Shown piece after piece: positions 7,163 to 15,766 of a stretch of 64,000 bases of DNA. Each line of letters starts with the position of its first letter. Positions within the stretch are counted from its first letter, which is position 1. A model generated the notes under the pieces. It had not been told where the DNA came from. It worked only from the letters and a program-made list of their open reading frames with translations, and made no database searches. The position numbers and the translations under genes are program-made. This DNA comes from Ascidiaceihabitans sp029251465 (lineage in GTDB: Bacteria > Pseudomonadota > Alphaproteobacteria > Rhodobacterales > Rhodobacteraceae), in assembly GCF_042932805.1 (NCBI RefSeq), contig NZ_CP170633.1, positions 1,054,001 through 1,118,000 of the forward strand. Reading direction: 5' to 3'.

Positions 7163-8437
7163 ATGCCGCCCATTGATGATCATCCGCAACGTTACAAACT
7201 GGCCAATGAACTGCATGCGCGCCCGTTTCCGGCCATGGCCAGCCCCTGCACAGCCGCCTATATCGCGATCAAACAGTCGGGGCCATCTGCCACCCGTGAT
7301 CGCAGTCTGGACCTTGCCCATCTGACCAATCTGCTGGACCGCCACGGCGTCGCGCACCCGCAACCGGGGGCCACGCACTACTACGGGCAGATCGGCAAAC
7401 ATTGGTTGAAATGGGAACAGCACACCGAATTTGTGACCTACACGGTGTTTTCCGAAGGCGTGCGCAAACACGCTTTTGACGCCGCTGAATTCGAGGTTTT
7501 CCCAAGCGATTGGCTCGCGGCATCCCCCGGTCAACGCGTCACCTCTGTTTTGCTGCGCATCGAAAACGAGAGCGACCAGGATCAGATCACCACCAACCTG
7601 CGCGACTGGTTTGTACCAGAGAGCCTCGCGGTCAGTTCGATGTTGGATGGTGCCGCGGTATCGGCGGGCGATTTCCGCATTGATAGCAACGGTCACATCC
7701 GCTTTGCCGTGTTTGCGGCCTCCCACACTGGCGCGCGCCGCGTCGGGCGCATCGTGCAACGTCTGTGCGAGGTCGAAACCTACAAGGCGATGTCGATGCT
7801 GGGCTTTGGTCACGCGCAAACGCTGGGCCCAAAACTGAATGCGTTAGACCGTCAACTGACTGATCTGATGGGCACGATGAGCCATGAGACCGCGGTGCCA
7901 GAGGAAACGTTGCACGCGTTGCTGAGCATCTCGAGCGAACTGGAATCATTGTCCGCCCAAGGCTCGTTCCGCTTTGGTGCGACAGGAGCCTACGAGGCGA
8001 TTGTGGGCCAACGGATCGAGGCGCTGCGCGAAGAGCGGTTCATGGGCCGTCAAAGCTTTGGTGAATTTATGATGCGCCGCTACGAGCCGGCGATGCGTAC
8101 GGTGCAATCCGCGCAGCGGCGTCTGGATGCCATGAGCCAGCGATCAATCCGCGCCTCGAACCTGCTGCGTACGCGTGTCGACGTGGACCGCACGGCCCAG
8201 AACCAAGCGCTGCTCGAAAGTCTGGATGGGCGCGCGGATCAGCAGCTTAAATTGCAACGCACAGTCGAGGGGCTGTCGGTGGTTGCGGTCAGTTACTACG
8301 CGGTGTCGCTGGTGTCATACGCGCTTTATCCGCTGACCGAGGTCACGGGGCTAAGCAAAGGCACGATCACCGCGTTTGTGACCGTGCCGGTGATTGCATT
8401 GGTGTGGGTGGTGCTGCGCCGCATTCAGCGGCGCTAG
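7163..8437 (+). CDS. DUF3422 family protein
   Basis: 424 aa. The N-terminal LANELHARPFPAM and the CTAAYIAIKQ region are characteristic of DUF3422, a widespread proteobacterial family with no known function. A predicted helical middle (residues ~225-370) precedes two C-terminal transmembrane helices (VVAVSYYAVSLVSYALYP and ITAFVTVPVIALVWVVL), so most of the protein is probably cytoplasmic and membrane-anchored. A 7-bp hairpin (TTGCTCT/AGAGCAA, 7131-7148) lies just ahead of the GGAG ribosome site and might affect translation. A weak promoter-like TTGACT-N16-TATGTC is at 7089-7116. It ends 3 nt from a convergent permease gene. Confidence 0.85.
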   Translation: MPPIDDHPQRYKLANELHARPFPAMASPCTAAYIAIKQSGPSATRDRSLDLAHLTNLLDRHGVAHPQPGATHYYGQIGKHWLKWEQHTEFVTYTVFSEGVRKHAFDAAEFEVFPSDWLAASPGQRVTSVLLRIENESDQDQITTNLRDWFVPESLAVSSMLDGAAVSAGDFRIDSNGHIRFAVFAASHTGARRVGRIVQRLCEVETYKAMSMLGFGHAQTLGPKLNALDRQLTDLMGTMSHETAVPEETLHALLSISSELESLSAQGSFRFGATGAYEAIVGQRIEALREERFMGRQSFGEFMMRRYEPAMRTVQSAQRRLDAMSQRSIRASNLLRTRVDVDRTAQNQALLESLDGRADQQLKLQRTVEGLSVVAVSYYAVSLVSYALYPLTEVTGLSKGTITAFVTVPVIALVWVVLRRIQRR

Positions 8438-8440
8438 CGG

Positions 8441-9412
8441 TTAGCGTCCGCGAATGCGGGGGTCCAGCGCGTCGCGCAGACCATCGCCAAGGTAGTTCAC
8501 ACCCAACACAGTCAGCGAGATCGCGATACCGGGCAGCATCACTCGTTCAGGATATTCGGTCATGCGCGGCACGGCGTCAGCCAGCAGTTTGCCCCACGTG
8601 GGAAAGTCGGACGGAAAGCCAAAGCCAAGGAACGAAAGCGCGCTTTCGGTGATGATCGCGGTAGCAAGCCCCAGCGTCGCAGACACCATGATCGGAGAGA
8701 TCACGTTGGGCAGCAAATGCCGCGTGATGATCTTGGCATTGGACGTCCCGATGGAGCGGGCGGCAAGGATGAATTCACGTTCCTTGAGCGCCAGAATTTC
8801 ACCGCGCACAATCCGCGCCGTCTGCATCCAGGAGGTGACGCTGATGACGCCGACGATCAGGATGAACATGCCCATTTCAGGGCCGAAATTTGAACGCAGC
8901 GGTTGGCGGAACAGCACAACGGCCACAAGCAACAGTGGCAGGATCGGCAGCGACAGCACCAGATCGGTAAAGCGCATCAGCCAGAAATCCATGCGGCGGA
9001 AGTAGCCGGACAGAACGCCAACGCCAGTGCCGATGATCAGCGACAGGATCATCGCTGCCCAGCCCACAGACATCGAAGCGCGACCGCCCGCAATGATATT
9101 GGCCAGCAGGTCGCGGCCCAAATTGTCGGTGCCAAAAGGGCGGTACCAAAGCGTTTTTGCATCGCCGTTCCACAGGGCCGTCCAGATCGGGCGCACGTCC
9201 TTGTTGCGGATGTCCAGTTTCTTGGGATCAACGTCCCAGATCCACGGTCCAAAGATCACGAACAGAGTTATGAACAGCAGAAAGCCACCGCCAAACACAG
9301 CACCTTTGTGCTTTTTGAACTGCGACCAGACGTCTTGCCACTGGCTGCGGGGTTCTTTGGCGGGCTCTTTGTCTTTAAGCGCCGCAAAGTGGTCTTCGGT
9401 CATATCAGTCAT
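8441..9412 (-). CDS. Peptide/nickel-type ABC transporter permease (DppC/OppC family)
   Basis: 323 aa from the ATG at 9412, which overlaps the upstream permease gene by 8 nt and follows an AAGGA site. It has a soluble N-terminus and six transmembrane helices, the first near residues 37-57. GTDNLGRDLLANIIAGGRAS is the usual periplasmic-loop segment of DppC proteins. The EAA loop (EREFILAARSIGTSNAKII) contacts the ATPase. It forms the channel with the DppB-like partner. The last gene of the leftward transporter operon, it ends in ALDPRIRGR, typical of the family. Confidence 0.92.
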   Translation of the reverse strand: MTDMTEDHFAALKDKEPAKEPRSQWQDVWSQFKKHKGAVFGGGFLLFITLFVIFGPWIWDVDPKKLDIRNKDVRPIWTALWNGDAKTLWYRPFGTDNLGRDLLANIIAGGRASMSVGWAAMILSLIIGTGVGVLSGYFRRMDFWLMRFTDLVLSLPILPLLLVAVVLFRQPLRSNFGPEMGMFILIVGVISVTSWMQTARIVRGEILALKEREFILAARSIGTSNAKIITRHLLPNVISPIMVSATLGLATAIITESALSFLGFGFPSDFPTWGKLLADAVPRMTEYPERVMLPGIAISLTVLGVNYLGDGLRDALDPRIRGR

Positions 9413-10472
9413 AGCGGATCCTTGGGTCGAACACGCCATACAGCACGTCCGCAAGCAGGTTAAACATCACGATGAGAATGGCAAAGATGAACGCCAAGGT
9501 TTGTACGGTGGGCAGATCGTTGGACAGCAGGGCGCGGATGAACATGTCGCCGATGCCGCTGACGCCAAAGACGACTTCGGTGATGATGGCGCCACCAAAG
9601 ATCGACGGGATGCCGAGGGCGATGACTGTGATGACGGGGATCATCGAATTGCGCAGCACGTGGACCATGACCACGACGGCCTCGGATAGCCCTTTAGACC
9701 GCGCCGTGCGCACGTAGTCCTGGTTCAGGTTGTCGAGCACAGAGGCGCGCATGTAGCGGCTGATCTGGGCTGTGGTTTGCAGGGCCAGCACCATCACGGG
9801 CAGCACCATCTGCTTGAGCTGGGTGACGAAGGTGTCCCAGTTGTTGACTTCGTGGGTGGTGTCATACAGCAGCGGGAACCAGCCCAGTTGTACGGCAAAG
9901 ATGATGCCGAGCAGGGGGCCTGTGAAAAACGGTGGGACGGAAAAACCGATCATGGTGATGAACGTACCGGCCTGATCGAAGACAGAATATTGGCGGTAGG
10001 CGGAATAGATGCCGATCGGGATCGAAATCAGGATGCCAACCACATAGGCCATGCCGACAACCCAAAGGGTTTGGGGCAGGCGCTGGATAACCACATCCAT
10101 CACCGGACCGCGCCACTGCCAGCTGATCACGCGCTGTTCTGTCACCATACGGTCCAGTTCTGCGTTGTAGACCATCGAAAACTGGGTGTCCGGCAACCAG
10201 CCAAACAGGAAGGTGTCGCGGGTCATCCAGTCGATCATGACCTGCGGTTCAACGATAAAGAACTGGTACAGCCATTTGATGTACTGGATGTGGATGGGCT
10301 GGCCGAGGCCAAGCGCTTCGCGCATCTTTTCTTTGACTTCAGGCGGGACAGTCAGGGGCACTTGCGCCATCGGGTCGCCGGGGGCGAGCTGGAGCAGCAA
10401 GAAAATAACGAGGCTGATGAACAAAAGCGTCGGGACCGAAAGGATCAATCGACGGATTGTGAAGGTCAACAT
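9405..10472 (-). CDS. Peptide/nickel-type ABC transporter permease (DppB/OppB family)
   Basis: 355 aa. Family N-terminus (LTFTIRRLILSVPTLLFISL), six transmembrane helices, and an EAA loop at NQDYVRTARSKGLSEAVVV, ending FDPRIRYD. A long periplasmic loop (residues ~75-150) separates TM1 and TM2, longer than in standard DppB; this is a known variant among family members with a large first loop. Its gene overlaps the next permease by 8 nt and lies 140 nt behind the binding-protein gene; the gap holds a REP pair. Confidence 0.92.
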   Translation of the reverse strand: MLTFTIRRLILSVPTLLFISLVIFLLLQLAPGDPMAQVPLTVPPEVKEKMREALGLGQPIHIQYIKWLYQFFIVEPQVMIDWMTRDTFLFGWLPDTQFSMVYNAELDRMVTEQRVISWQWRGPVMDVVIQRLPQTLWVVGMAYVVGILISIPIGIYSAYRQYSVFDQAGTFITMIGFSVPPFFTGPLLGIIFAVQLGWFPLLYDTTHEVNNWDTFVTQLKQMVLPVMVLALQTTAQISRYMRASVLDNLNQDYVRTARSKGLSEAVVVMVHVLRNSMIPVITVIALGIPSIFGGAIITEVVFGVSGIGDMFIRALLSNDLPTVQTLAFIFAILIVMFNLLADVLYGVFDPRIRYD

Positions 10473-10537
10473 ATGCGGCGCCTTTGTGCGTCAGTCTTCG
10501 TTTGAAGGAATTTGGAACGGAATTGTATGTGCGGTGA

Positions 10538-10561
10538 AGGTGCGCGACACGCGCACCTTAC
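10538..10561 (-). repeat. REP palindrome copy D (left arm of an inverted REP pair)
   Basis: Stem GGTGCGCG/CGCGCACC with TGT loop and GTAA flank: again a paired substitution relative to A/B. The unit is extended, since the base beyond the stem also pairs (AAGG/CCTT). It is inverted relative to copy E, with a 15-nt spacer: a BIME/REPIN-like pair. Confidence 0.87.
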
Positions 10562-10576
10562 GTTGCATATCTGCGG

Positions 10577-10600
10577 GTAAGGTGTGCGTGACGCACACCC
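10577..10600 (+). repeat. REP palindrome copy E (right arm of an inverted REP pair)
   Basis: Stem GGTGTGCG/CGCACACC, loop TGA instead of TGT. It lies 12 nt behind the stop of the leftward binding-protein gene. With D it occupies the gap between binding protein and permease, a position known for REPs in E. coli malE-malF. Confidence 0.87.
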
Positions 10601-10612
10601 CACCACTGCCGA

Positions 10613-12331
10613 TTAGTTACCTGTGCGGTACCAGTCAGCTGCGTTCCACAGTTCTGAGTCAAACACGTTGAGAACAACGCCACCCAGAGTGTTGGAGTGT
10701 GCAGAAACACGGCCACGGTCAACCAGAGGAACGATGGTAAAGCTGTCTTTTGTCAGCATGTCGTTCATCTTTTTGCCCAACTCACCGCGTTTTTCCAGAT
10801 CGCCGGTTTTGGCAAGCTCGTCGATCAGTGCGTCATACGCAGGATCGCAGAAGCGGTTGATGTTTTCACCCTGCCATTGGCTGGAAGGCTTAGGCTCATT
10901 GCCACATTTGTACGCAGCAAGGTAGGCTTGTGGGTCTGTTCCGTCAAACACGTTGGCGTACATTTCGACGTCAGCGTAGAATTTTTGGAACGTGTCAGGC
11001 GACCCTGGGTCACCGCCAAAGAATACGGAACCGTCAAGGTTACGCAGTTCGGTTTCAACACCGATTTGGCTCCAGTAGTCCTTGATCAGGGCTTGGAAGT
11101 CCTGACGTACGGCGTTCGTGGATGTTTGGTACAGGATGGAAATACGCACACCGTCTTTGGCGCGAATTCCGTCAGACCCTTTGACCCAACCAGCGGCTTC
11201 CAGCTTGGCGTTGGCACCTTCGATGTCTTGTGTCAGGCAACCGGTGTTTTCAGACGCATACAGTGCAGGCGCTGGAACAAGGTTACATGTCGGACGACCT
11301 GCGTCGCCATACCCGACTGCAACCAGTTCTTCGCGGTTGATCGCCATGGACAGTGCTTCACGCACGTTGATGTCTGACAAGAACGGGTGTGGTTCTGCAA
11401 CTGTAGAACGCGTGTCTGCTGGCAGATCAGGGGACGGGTTCGTGAGGTTCATTTCCAGACGTTCGACCAATGCGCCGAATGCAGAAATAGGAACACCTTT
11501 GCCGCCTTCGGCCATCTTTTGGATGACGTCTGGTGCCAATTGCAGGTTCCAACCGTAATCATATTCGCCGGTTTCCATAACCGCACGACCAGAGGCTTCG
11601 GCAGAACCGCCACCTTTGAACGTCAGTGCGGCAAAGGCTGGTTTGCCTTCTTCACGGTAGTTTTCGTTGGCAACCATCTGGATCACGTCGTTTGGTTTAA
11701 ACGTTGTGACAACAAACGGGCCGGTGCCGATCGGGCCAAAGTTGGCGTCTGTGCACTCAGGTGCGCGTGCGCCCAGGCATTCTGCAAACTGTGCCGCTTG
11801 AATGATCGGAGACTGACCACCCATGAACGGGCCATACGGGTTTGGCTTTGGCGAAGAGAACGTCACTTTGGTGGTCAGCGCATCAATCGCTTCAACGTTT
11901 GTAACGCCTTCGAATTTCGCGCCTTGTGCGCAACCGCCTTCGGGGTCCATGCAGTATTTTGCAGTGAACACGAGGTCAGCTGATGTCACATCGGAACCAT
12001 CAGACCATTTCAGGCCCTCTTTCAGCTTCCAAGTGATGGATGTCAGGTCTTCGGACACGCCGCCGTTGGCAACTGTTGGAATTTCTTCCGCCAGAAATGC
12101 AACCGGGTTACCGTCTTGGTCGTAGCGACCCATCGGCTCGATCACGAGCGAGGACGATTCGATGTCCTTGGTGCCACCAGACAAATAAGGGTTCAGGATC
12201 GATGGGGCCTGCCAATAAATAATTTTGACTTCGCCGTCGCGGCCGCGCTCACCTGAGTGGCCGTCCGCCATCGCCATGGGTGTAAGCGCAAGTGTTGCGC
12301 CGGCCCCAAGCAGAAGGGTTCTGAGTTTCAT
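10613..12331 (-). CDS. Peptide-type ABC transporter substrate-binding protein (family 5)
   Basis: 572 aa from ATG 12331, chosen because GGAG lies 8 nt upstream and the signal peptide starts there: KLRTLLLGAGATLALTPMAMA, likely cut after A-M-A. The mature protein has the SBP_bac_5 layout: IIYWQAPSILNPYLSGG, LKEGLKWSDGSDVTSADLVFT near residue 100, GTGPFVV and NVREALSMAINREELV. Six or more Cys occur in the mature chain (for example YCMDPEGGC, AECLGARAPEC, TCNLVPAP...GC), suggesting disulfides in the periplasm. It binds oligopeptides or similar amides and delivers them to the permeases. It is divergent from the ATPase gene. Confidence 0.93.
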   Translation of the reverse strand: MKLRTLLLGAGATLALTPMAMADGHSGERGRDGEVKIIYWQAPSILNPYLSGGTKDIESSSLVIEPMGRYDQDGNPVAFLAEEIPTVANGGVSEDLTSITWKLKEGLKWSDGSDVTSADLVFTAKYCMDPEGGCAQGAKFEGVTNVEAIDALTTKVTFSSPKPNPYGPFMGGQSPIIQAAQFAECLGARAPECTDANFGPIGTGPFVVTTFKPNDVIQMVANENYREEGKPAFAALTFKGGGSAEASGRAVMETGEYDYGWNLQLAPDVIQKMAEGGKGVPISAFGALVERLEMNLTNPSPDLPADTRSTVAEPHPFLSDINVREALSMAINREELVAVGYGDAGRPTCNLVPAPALYASENTGCLTQDIEGANAKLEAAGWVKGSDGIRAKDGVRISILYQTSTNAVRQDFQALIKDYWSQIGVETELRNLDGSVFFGGDPGSPDTFQKFYADVEMYANVFDGTDPQAYLAAYKCGNEPKPSSQWQGENINRFCDPAYDALIDELAKTGDLEKRGELGKKMNDMLTKDSFTIVPLVDRGRVSAHSNTLGGVVLNVFDSELWNAADWYRTGN

Positions 12332-12652
12332 TTTATACTCCATGTTGGACACATGTTGTGTCGTTAATCCTGCGATTGTTCCCGTTTGGGCCGCAGGTGC
12401 TTTTGATCGTCCGGGGGGAATTGCAAGACCTAAATCCGCTAACTCAGCGAATCTACAGCATTTTTAAGTGTTCCCCCACAAGCCAATGAGGACCATCGAA
12501 ACAGCTTTTGGGAAAATTGCAACCCCGTTGATGAAGTGACGTTAGATGATATGTGGAAACTTTGCGCACAACGGGCTCAGGGGTTTGACACTGCTCATGA
12601 CTTAGACGTAGCGTTTAACATCGCTCCATACAGGGGAGACACGGGGATCAGC
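12332..12652. promoter_or_regulatory. Divergent control region between binding-protein and ATPase operons
   Basis: 321 nt without a supported gene. An open frame upstream of the ATPase start (from 12536) lacks a ribosome site and family similarity and is treated as leader. The only good motif is the TTGACA at 12585. No convincing promoter is visible for the leftward transcript, nor any regulator palindrome. Confidence 0.55.
12585..12614 (+). promoter_or_regulatory. Candidate promoter for the ATPase/deacylase operon
   Basis: A perfect TTGACA with an 18-nt spacer to TAGCGT, a poor -10 box. It lies about 40 nt before the ATPase ATG at 12653. Confidence 0.3.
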
Positions 12653-14509
12653 ATGCTAGACCAGACGCCAGAACAACCAGGTGCGCCTAAAAACGGTGGA
12701 CCAATCGCAGACATTCAAGGTCTTCGGGTCGAATTCCAGACCAAGGACGGCCCCGTACTGGGGGTCGAGGATGTCTCGTTTTCAATCAATGCGGGTGAAA
12801 CGGTCTGTGTGGTTGGCGAATCCGGCTCTGGCAAATCGGTGTCGTCCCTGTCTTTGATGCGGCTGGTAGAATTTGGCGGCGGTGAAGTCACCGGCGGCAA
12901 GCTGCTGTTTGATCGCAAGGACGCCGACAACGTCGATCTGGCCCAAACCGAACCGAATTTGATGCGCTCGATCCGCGGCAATGAAATCGGGATGATTTTT
13001 CAGGAACCGATGACGGCTCTGAACCCGGTGTTCACCGTTGAACGTCAGTTGACCGAAGGGCTGCGCCTGCATCGCGGTCTGTCCAAAGCCGAGGCCAGCG
13101 CGCGCGCGCTCGAGCTGATGAAAGAGGTGCGCATTCCCGAAGCGGAGCGCCGCCTGAAACAATACCCGCACGAGCTGTCTGGTGGTATGCGCCAACGGGT
13201 GGTCATTGCGATGGCCCTTGCCTGCGCGCCACGTTTGCTGATCGCGGATGAACCGACAACGGCGCTTGATGTGACCATTCAGGCGGAAATCCTCGCGCTG
13301 ATGGACCGTCTGAAACGCGAAACCGGCACGGCAGTGATGTTCATCACACACGACATGGCGGTGGTGGCCCAAATGGCCGACCGCGTCGTCGTGATGTTCC
13401 GCGGCAAAAAGGTCGAAGAGGGCACGGTCGAGGAAATCTTCGAAAACCCGCAGCACCCCTACACCAAGGCATTGTTGGCGGCGGTTCCCAAGCTTGGCGA
13501 AATGACCGGCAAAGACTATCCCGAACCGATGGTTTTGCTGGGCCGCGACCAAGACGAAATCAAACCGATCATCGGCACGGATGAAACGCTGTTGACGGTC
13601 AAAAACCTGACCACACGGTTTCCTGTCAAAGGCGGGTTTTTCCGCCGTACGGTGGCGAATGTGCATGCGGTCGAGGATTTGTCGTTTTCAATCAACAAAG
13701 GTCAAACGCTGTCACTGGTCGGTGAATCCGGTTGCGGAAAATCGACGGCGGGGCGCTCTATCCTGCGTTTGGTCGAACCGCTGTCCGGCAGCATTCAGGT
13801 CGGTGATGTCGACATCATGGCGCTGGATGGCAAGGGCTTGCGAAACGCGCGCTTGGACATGCAGATGATTTTCCAAGACCCGTTCGCGTCGCTGAACCCG
13901 CAAATGCAGCTGTCTGATCAGGTGGCCGAACCGATGCACAACTTTGGCATGTTCAAAGGGGCCGAGGTGATGGACCGCATCGAAATGTTGTTTGATCGCG
14001 TCGAACTGCCCCGCAGCTTTATGCGCCGTTATCCGCATGAATTGTCCGGCGGGCAACGCCAACGGGTTGCGATTGCGCGCGCGTTGGCCTTGAACCCCAA
14101 ACTGATCATCGCAGACGAGGCGGTGTCGGCGCTGGACGTGTCTGTCCAAGCCCAAGTGCTAAACCTGATGATGGAATTGCAGCAGGACCTGGAGCTGTCG
14201 TTCTTGTTTATCAGCCACGATATGGCCGTTGTTGAACGGGTCAGCCACAATGTGGGTGTGATGTATCTGGGCCGGATCGTCGAAATGGGCCCACGTGCGG
14301 CGGTGTTCGAAAACCCGCAGCACCCGTACACGCAGGCCTTGATGAAGGCGGTTCCGATCGCTGACCCGCGCCAGCGCAAAGACGAAAAAGACCTGAATTT
14401 CAAACCAATTCCGTCGCCGATCCATCCGGTGGGCTATCAGGCCGAACCTTCGGTTTACCGCGAGGTCGCGCCGGGCCATCAGGTTTTGATCACGGACAGT
14501 GGATACTAA
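12653..14509 (+). CDS. Peptide-type ABC transporter ATP-binding protein, two fused ATPase domains (DppD-DppF type)
   Basis: 618 aa. Two complete ABC cassettes. Domain 1: Walker A GESGSGKS (~residue 56), signature ELSGGMRQRVV, Walker B LLIADEPTTALD, H-loop FITHDMAVV. Domain 2: Walker A GESGCGKS (~357), signature ELSGGQRQRVA, Walker B LIIADEAVSALD (Ala-Val replaces the usual Pro-Thr after DE), H-loop FISHDMAVV. Each is followed by the oligopeptide C-terminal segment (NPQHPYTKALL / NPQHPYTQALM). ATG 12653 is chosen over a more upstream frame start because GGGGAT precedes it. It powers the divergently encoded permeases and heads an operon of deacylases. Confidence 0.93.
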   Translation: MLDQTPEQPGAPKNGGPIADIQGLRVEFQTKDGPVLGVEDVSFSINAGETVCVVGESGSGKSVSSLSLMRLVEFGGGEVTGGKLLFDRKDADNVDLAQTEPNLMRSIRGNEIGMIFQEPMTALNPVFTVERQLTEGLRLHRGLSKAEASARALELMKEVRIPEAERRLKQYPHELSGGMRQRVVIAMALACAPRLLIADEPTTALDVTIQAEILALMDRLKRETGTAVMFITHDMAVVAQMADRVVVMFRGKKVEEGTVEEIFENPQHPYTKALLAAVPKLGEMTGKDYPEPMVLLGRDQDEIKPIIGTDETLLTVKNLTTRFPVKGGFFRRTVANVHAVEDLSFSINKGQTLSLVGESGCGKSTAGRSILRLVEPLSGSIQVGDVDIMALDGKGLRNARLDMQMIFQDPFASLNPQMQLSDQVAEPMHNFGMFKGAEVMDRIEMLFDRVELPRSFMRRYPHELSGGQRQRVAIARALALNPKLIIADEAVSALDVSVQAQVLNLMMELQQDLELSFLFISHDMAVVERVSHNVGVMYLGRIVEMGPRAAVFENPQHPYTQALMKAVPIADPRQRKDEKDLNFKPIPSPIHPVGYQAEPSVYREVAPGHQVLITDSGY

Positions 14510-14510
14510 A

Positions 14511-15689
14511 ATGACCGATACTAAATCCGGTGGGCGCCTCAGCCCGCTCGAGCTGATGACGAAACTCATCAGCTTTCCAACTGTTAGCCGTGACACCAAC
14601 CTGCCGCTGGTGGATTGGGTTGAAGACTATCTTGGATCGCACGGTATCACGGCGCACCGCTGGCCTGACCCGGATCAACCACACAAGGCTGCGTTATTTG
14701 CCCATGTCGGCCCCGAGGTCGAGGGTGCCATTGTGCTGTCGGGTCACACGGATGTTGTGCCGGTGGACGGGCAGCCGTGGGACACGGACCCATGGACGGT
14801 CGTTGAAAAAGACGGGCGCTATTACGGGCGCGGCACCTGCGACATGAAAGGCTACGACGCATTGGCGATCTGGGCCTTGGTCGAGGCACACTACGCCGGC
14901 GTCAAACGTCCGCTGCAACTGGCGCTTAGCTTTGACGAAGAGGTTGGTTGCACCGGTGCGCCCCCCATGATCGAAGCGATGCAAGGCGTGATCCTCAAAG
15001 GTGCGTCGGTGATCGTGGGCGAGCCTTCAAACATGAAGGCGGTGACTGGCCACAAAGGCGGGCAGGGCATCTACACCCATGTTGTCGGGTTCGAGGTGCA
15101 CTCGTCGATCATGCACACCGGCGTGTCTGCGATTTTGGAAGCCGCCAAGCTGATCAGTTTTGCCACCGAAAAGAATGCCGTGAATTTTGCCGCGGAACCC
15201 ACAGCGCTGGGGGCGATGTTCGATCCGCCTTGCACCACGTGGCACGTCGGCATGATCGAGGGCGGAACGGCCCACAACATCACCGCCAAAGACTGCAAAT
15301 TCGCGATGGATTTCCGTGCGGTGCCAGGCGATGATCCTGATGCACTGGTTGCGGACTACGTCGCCCGCGTGCGCGAGGTTGAGGCCGGCATGCAGGCCGT
15401 GCACCCGGACACCCGGATCGATTTGAACATCCGCTTTGCTGTGCCTCCGCTGCGCCCAGAAGACGGCGGCGAAGCTGAAGGCATCGCGCGCGCGATCACA
15501 GGTGACAACGCAGGACACGTGGTCAGTTACGGCACCGAAGCGGGGCAGTTTCAGGCGGCGGGATATTCAGCTGTGGTTTGTGGCCCGGGTGACATCGCGC
15601 AAGCCCACCAACCCAACGAGTTCATCGAGATTGCCCAGTTTGAAGCTGGCCACCAATTCATGCGGGATTTGGTGGCGCGATTGATGTGA
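14511..15689 (+). CDS. Acetylornithine deacetylase-like M20 peptidase (ArgE/DapE family)
   Basis: 392 aa; ATG 14511 lies one base after the ATPase stop. M20A features: LSGHTDVVP (metal His and catalytic Asp), GRGTCDMKGYDA (bridging Asp), SFDEEVGC (catalytic Glu pair), GTEAGQF and the final QPNEFIEIAQFEAG with a metal His. The enzyme removes an acyl group from an amino acid. In arginine synthesis ArgE acts on N-acetylornithine. Here the transporter/hydrolase operon points instead to catabolism of imported N-acyl compounds, which is inference. Annotation as a true argE should wait for a check of the rest of the genome. Confidence 0.88.
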   Translation: MTDTKSGGRLSPLELMTKLISFPTVSRDTNLPLVDWVEDYLGSHGITAHRWPDPDQPHKAALFAHVGPEVEGAIVLSGHTDVVPVDGQPWDTDPWTVVEKDGRYYGRGTCDMKGYDALAIWALVEAHYAGVKRPLQLALSFDEEVGCTGAPPMIEAMQGVILKGASVIVGEPSNMKAVTGHKGGQGIYTHVVGFEVHSSIMHTGVSAILEAAKLISFATEKNAVNFAAEPTALGAMFDPPCTTWHVGMIEGGTAHNITAKDCKFAMDFRAVPGDDPDALVADYVARVREVEAGMQAVHPDTRIDLNIRFAVPPLRPEDGGEAEGIARAITGDNAGHVVSYGTEAGQFQAAGYSAVVCGPGDIAQAHQPNEFIEIAQFEAGHQFMRDLVARLM

Positions 15690-15766
15690 TCGGCGCACGG
15701 CGCTCTTGCTGAGCAAGACGCCCCGCCCACCGTCCCGTAAAAAACGTCTGAAGGTGATTTGATGCT

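Noticed and set aside
9777..10505. 242-codon plus-strand frame opposite the DppB-like permease
   Set aside because: Shadow frame; its peptide has no membrane or catalytic pattern, while the minus strand has a clear permease.
783..10600. REP hairpins as CRISPR or as transposon terminal repeats
   Set aside because: Copies are isolated or in a single pair, without regular spacers or target-site duplications; a REP family is the better reading.
12536..12652. Extension of the ATPase frame upstream to 12536
   Set aside because: No ribosome site at that codon, no ABC similarity in the extra 39 residues, and the likely promoter lies within it.
15700..15722. Small hairpin TCTTGC/GCAAGA between the deacetylase and the FAD oxidoreductase
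   Set aside because: Short stem and no U-tract, so no terminator was called.
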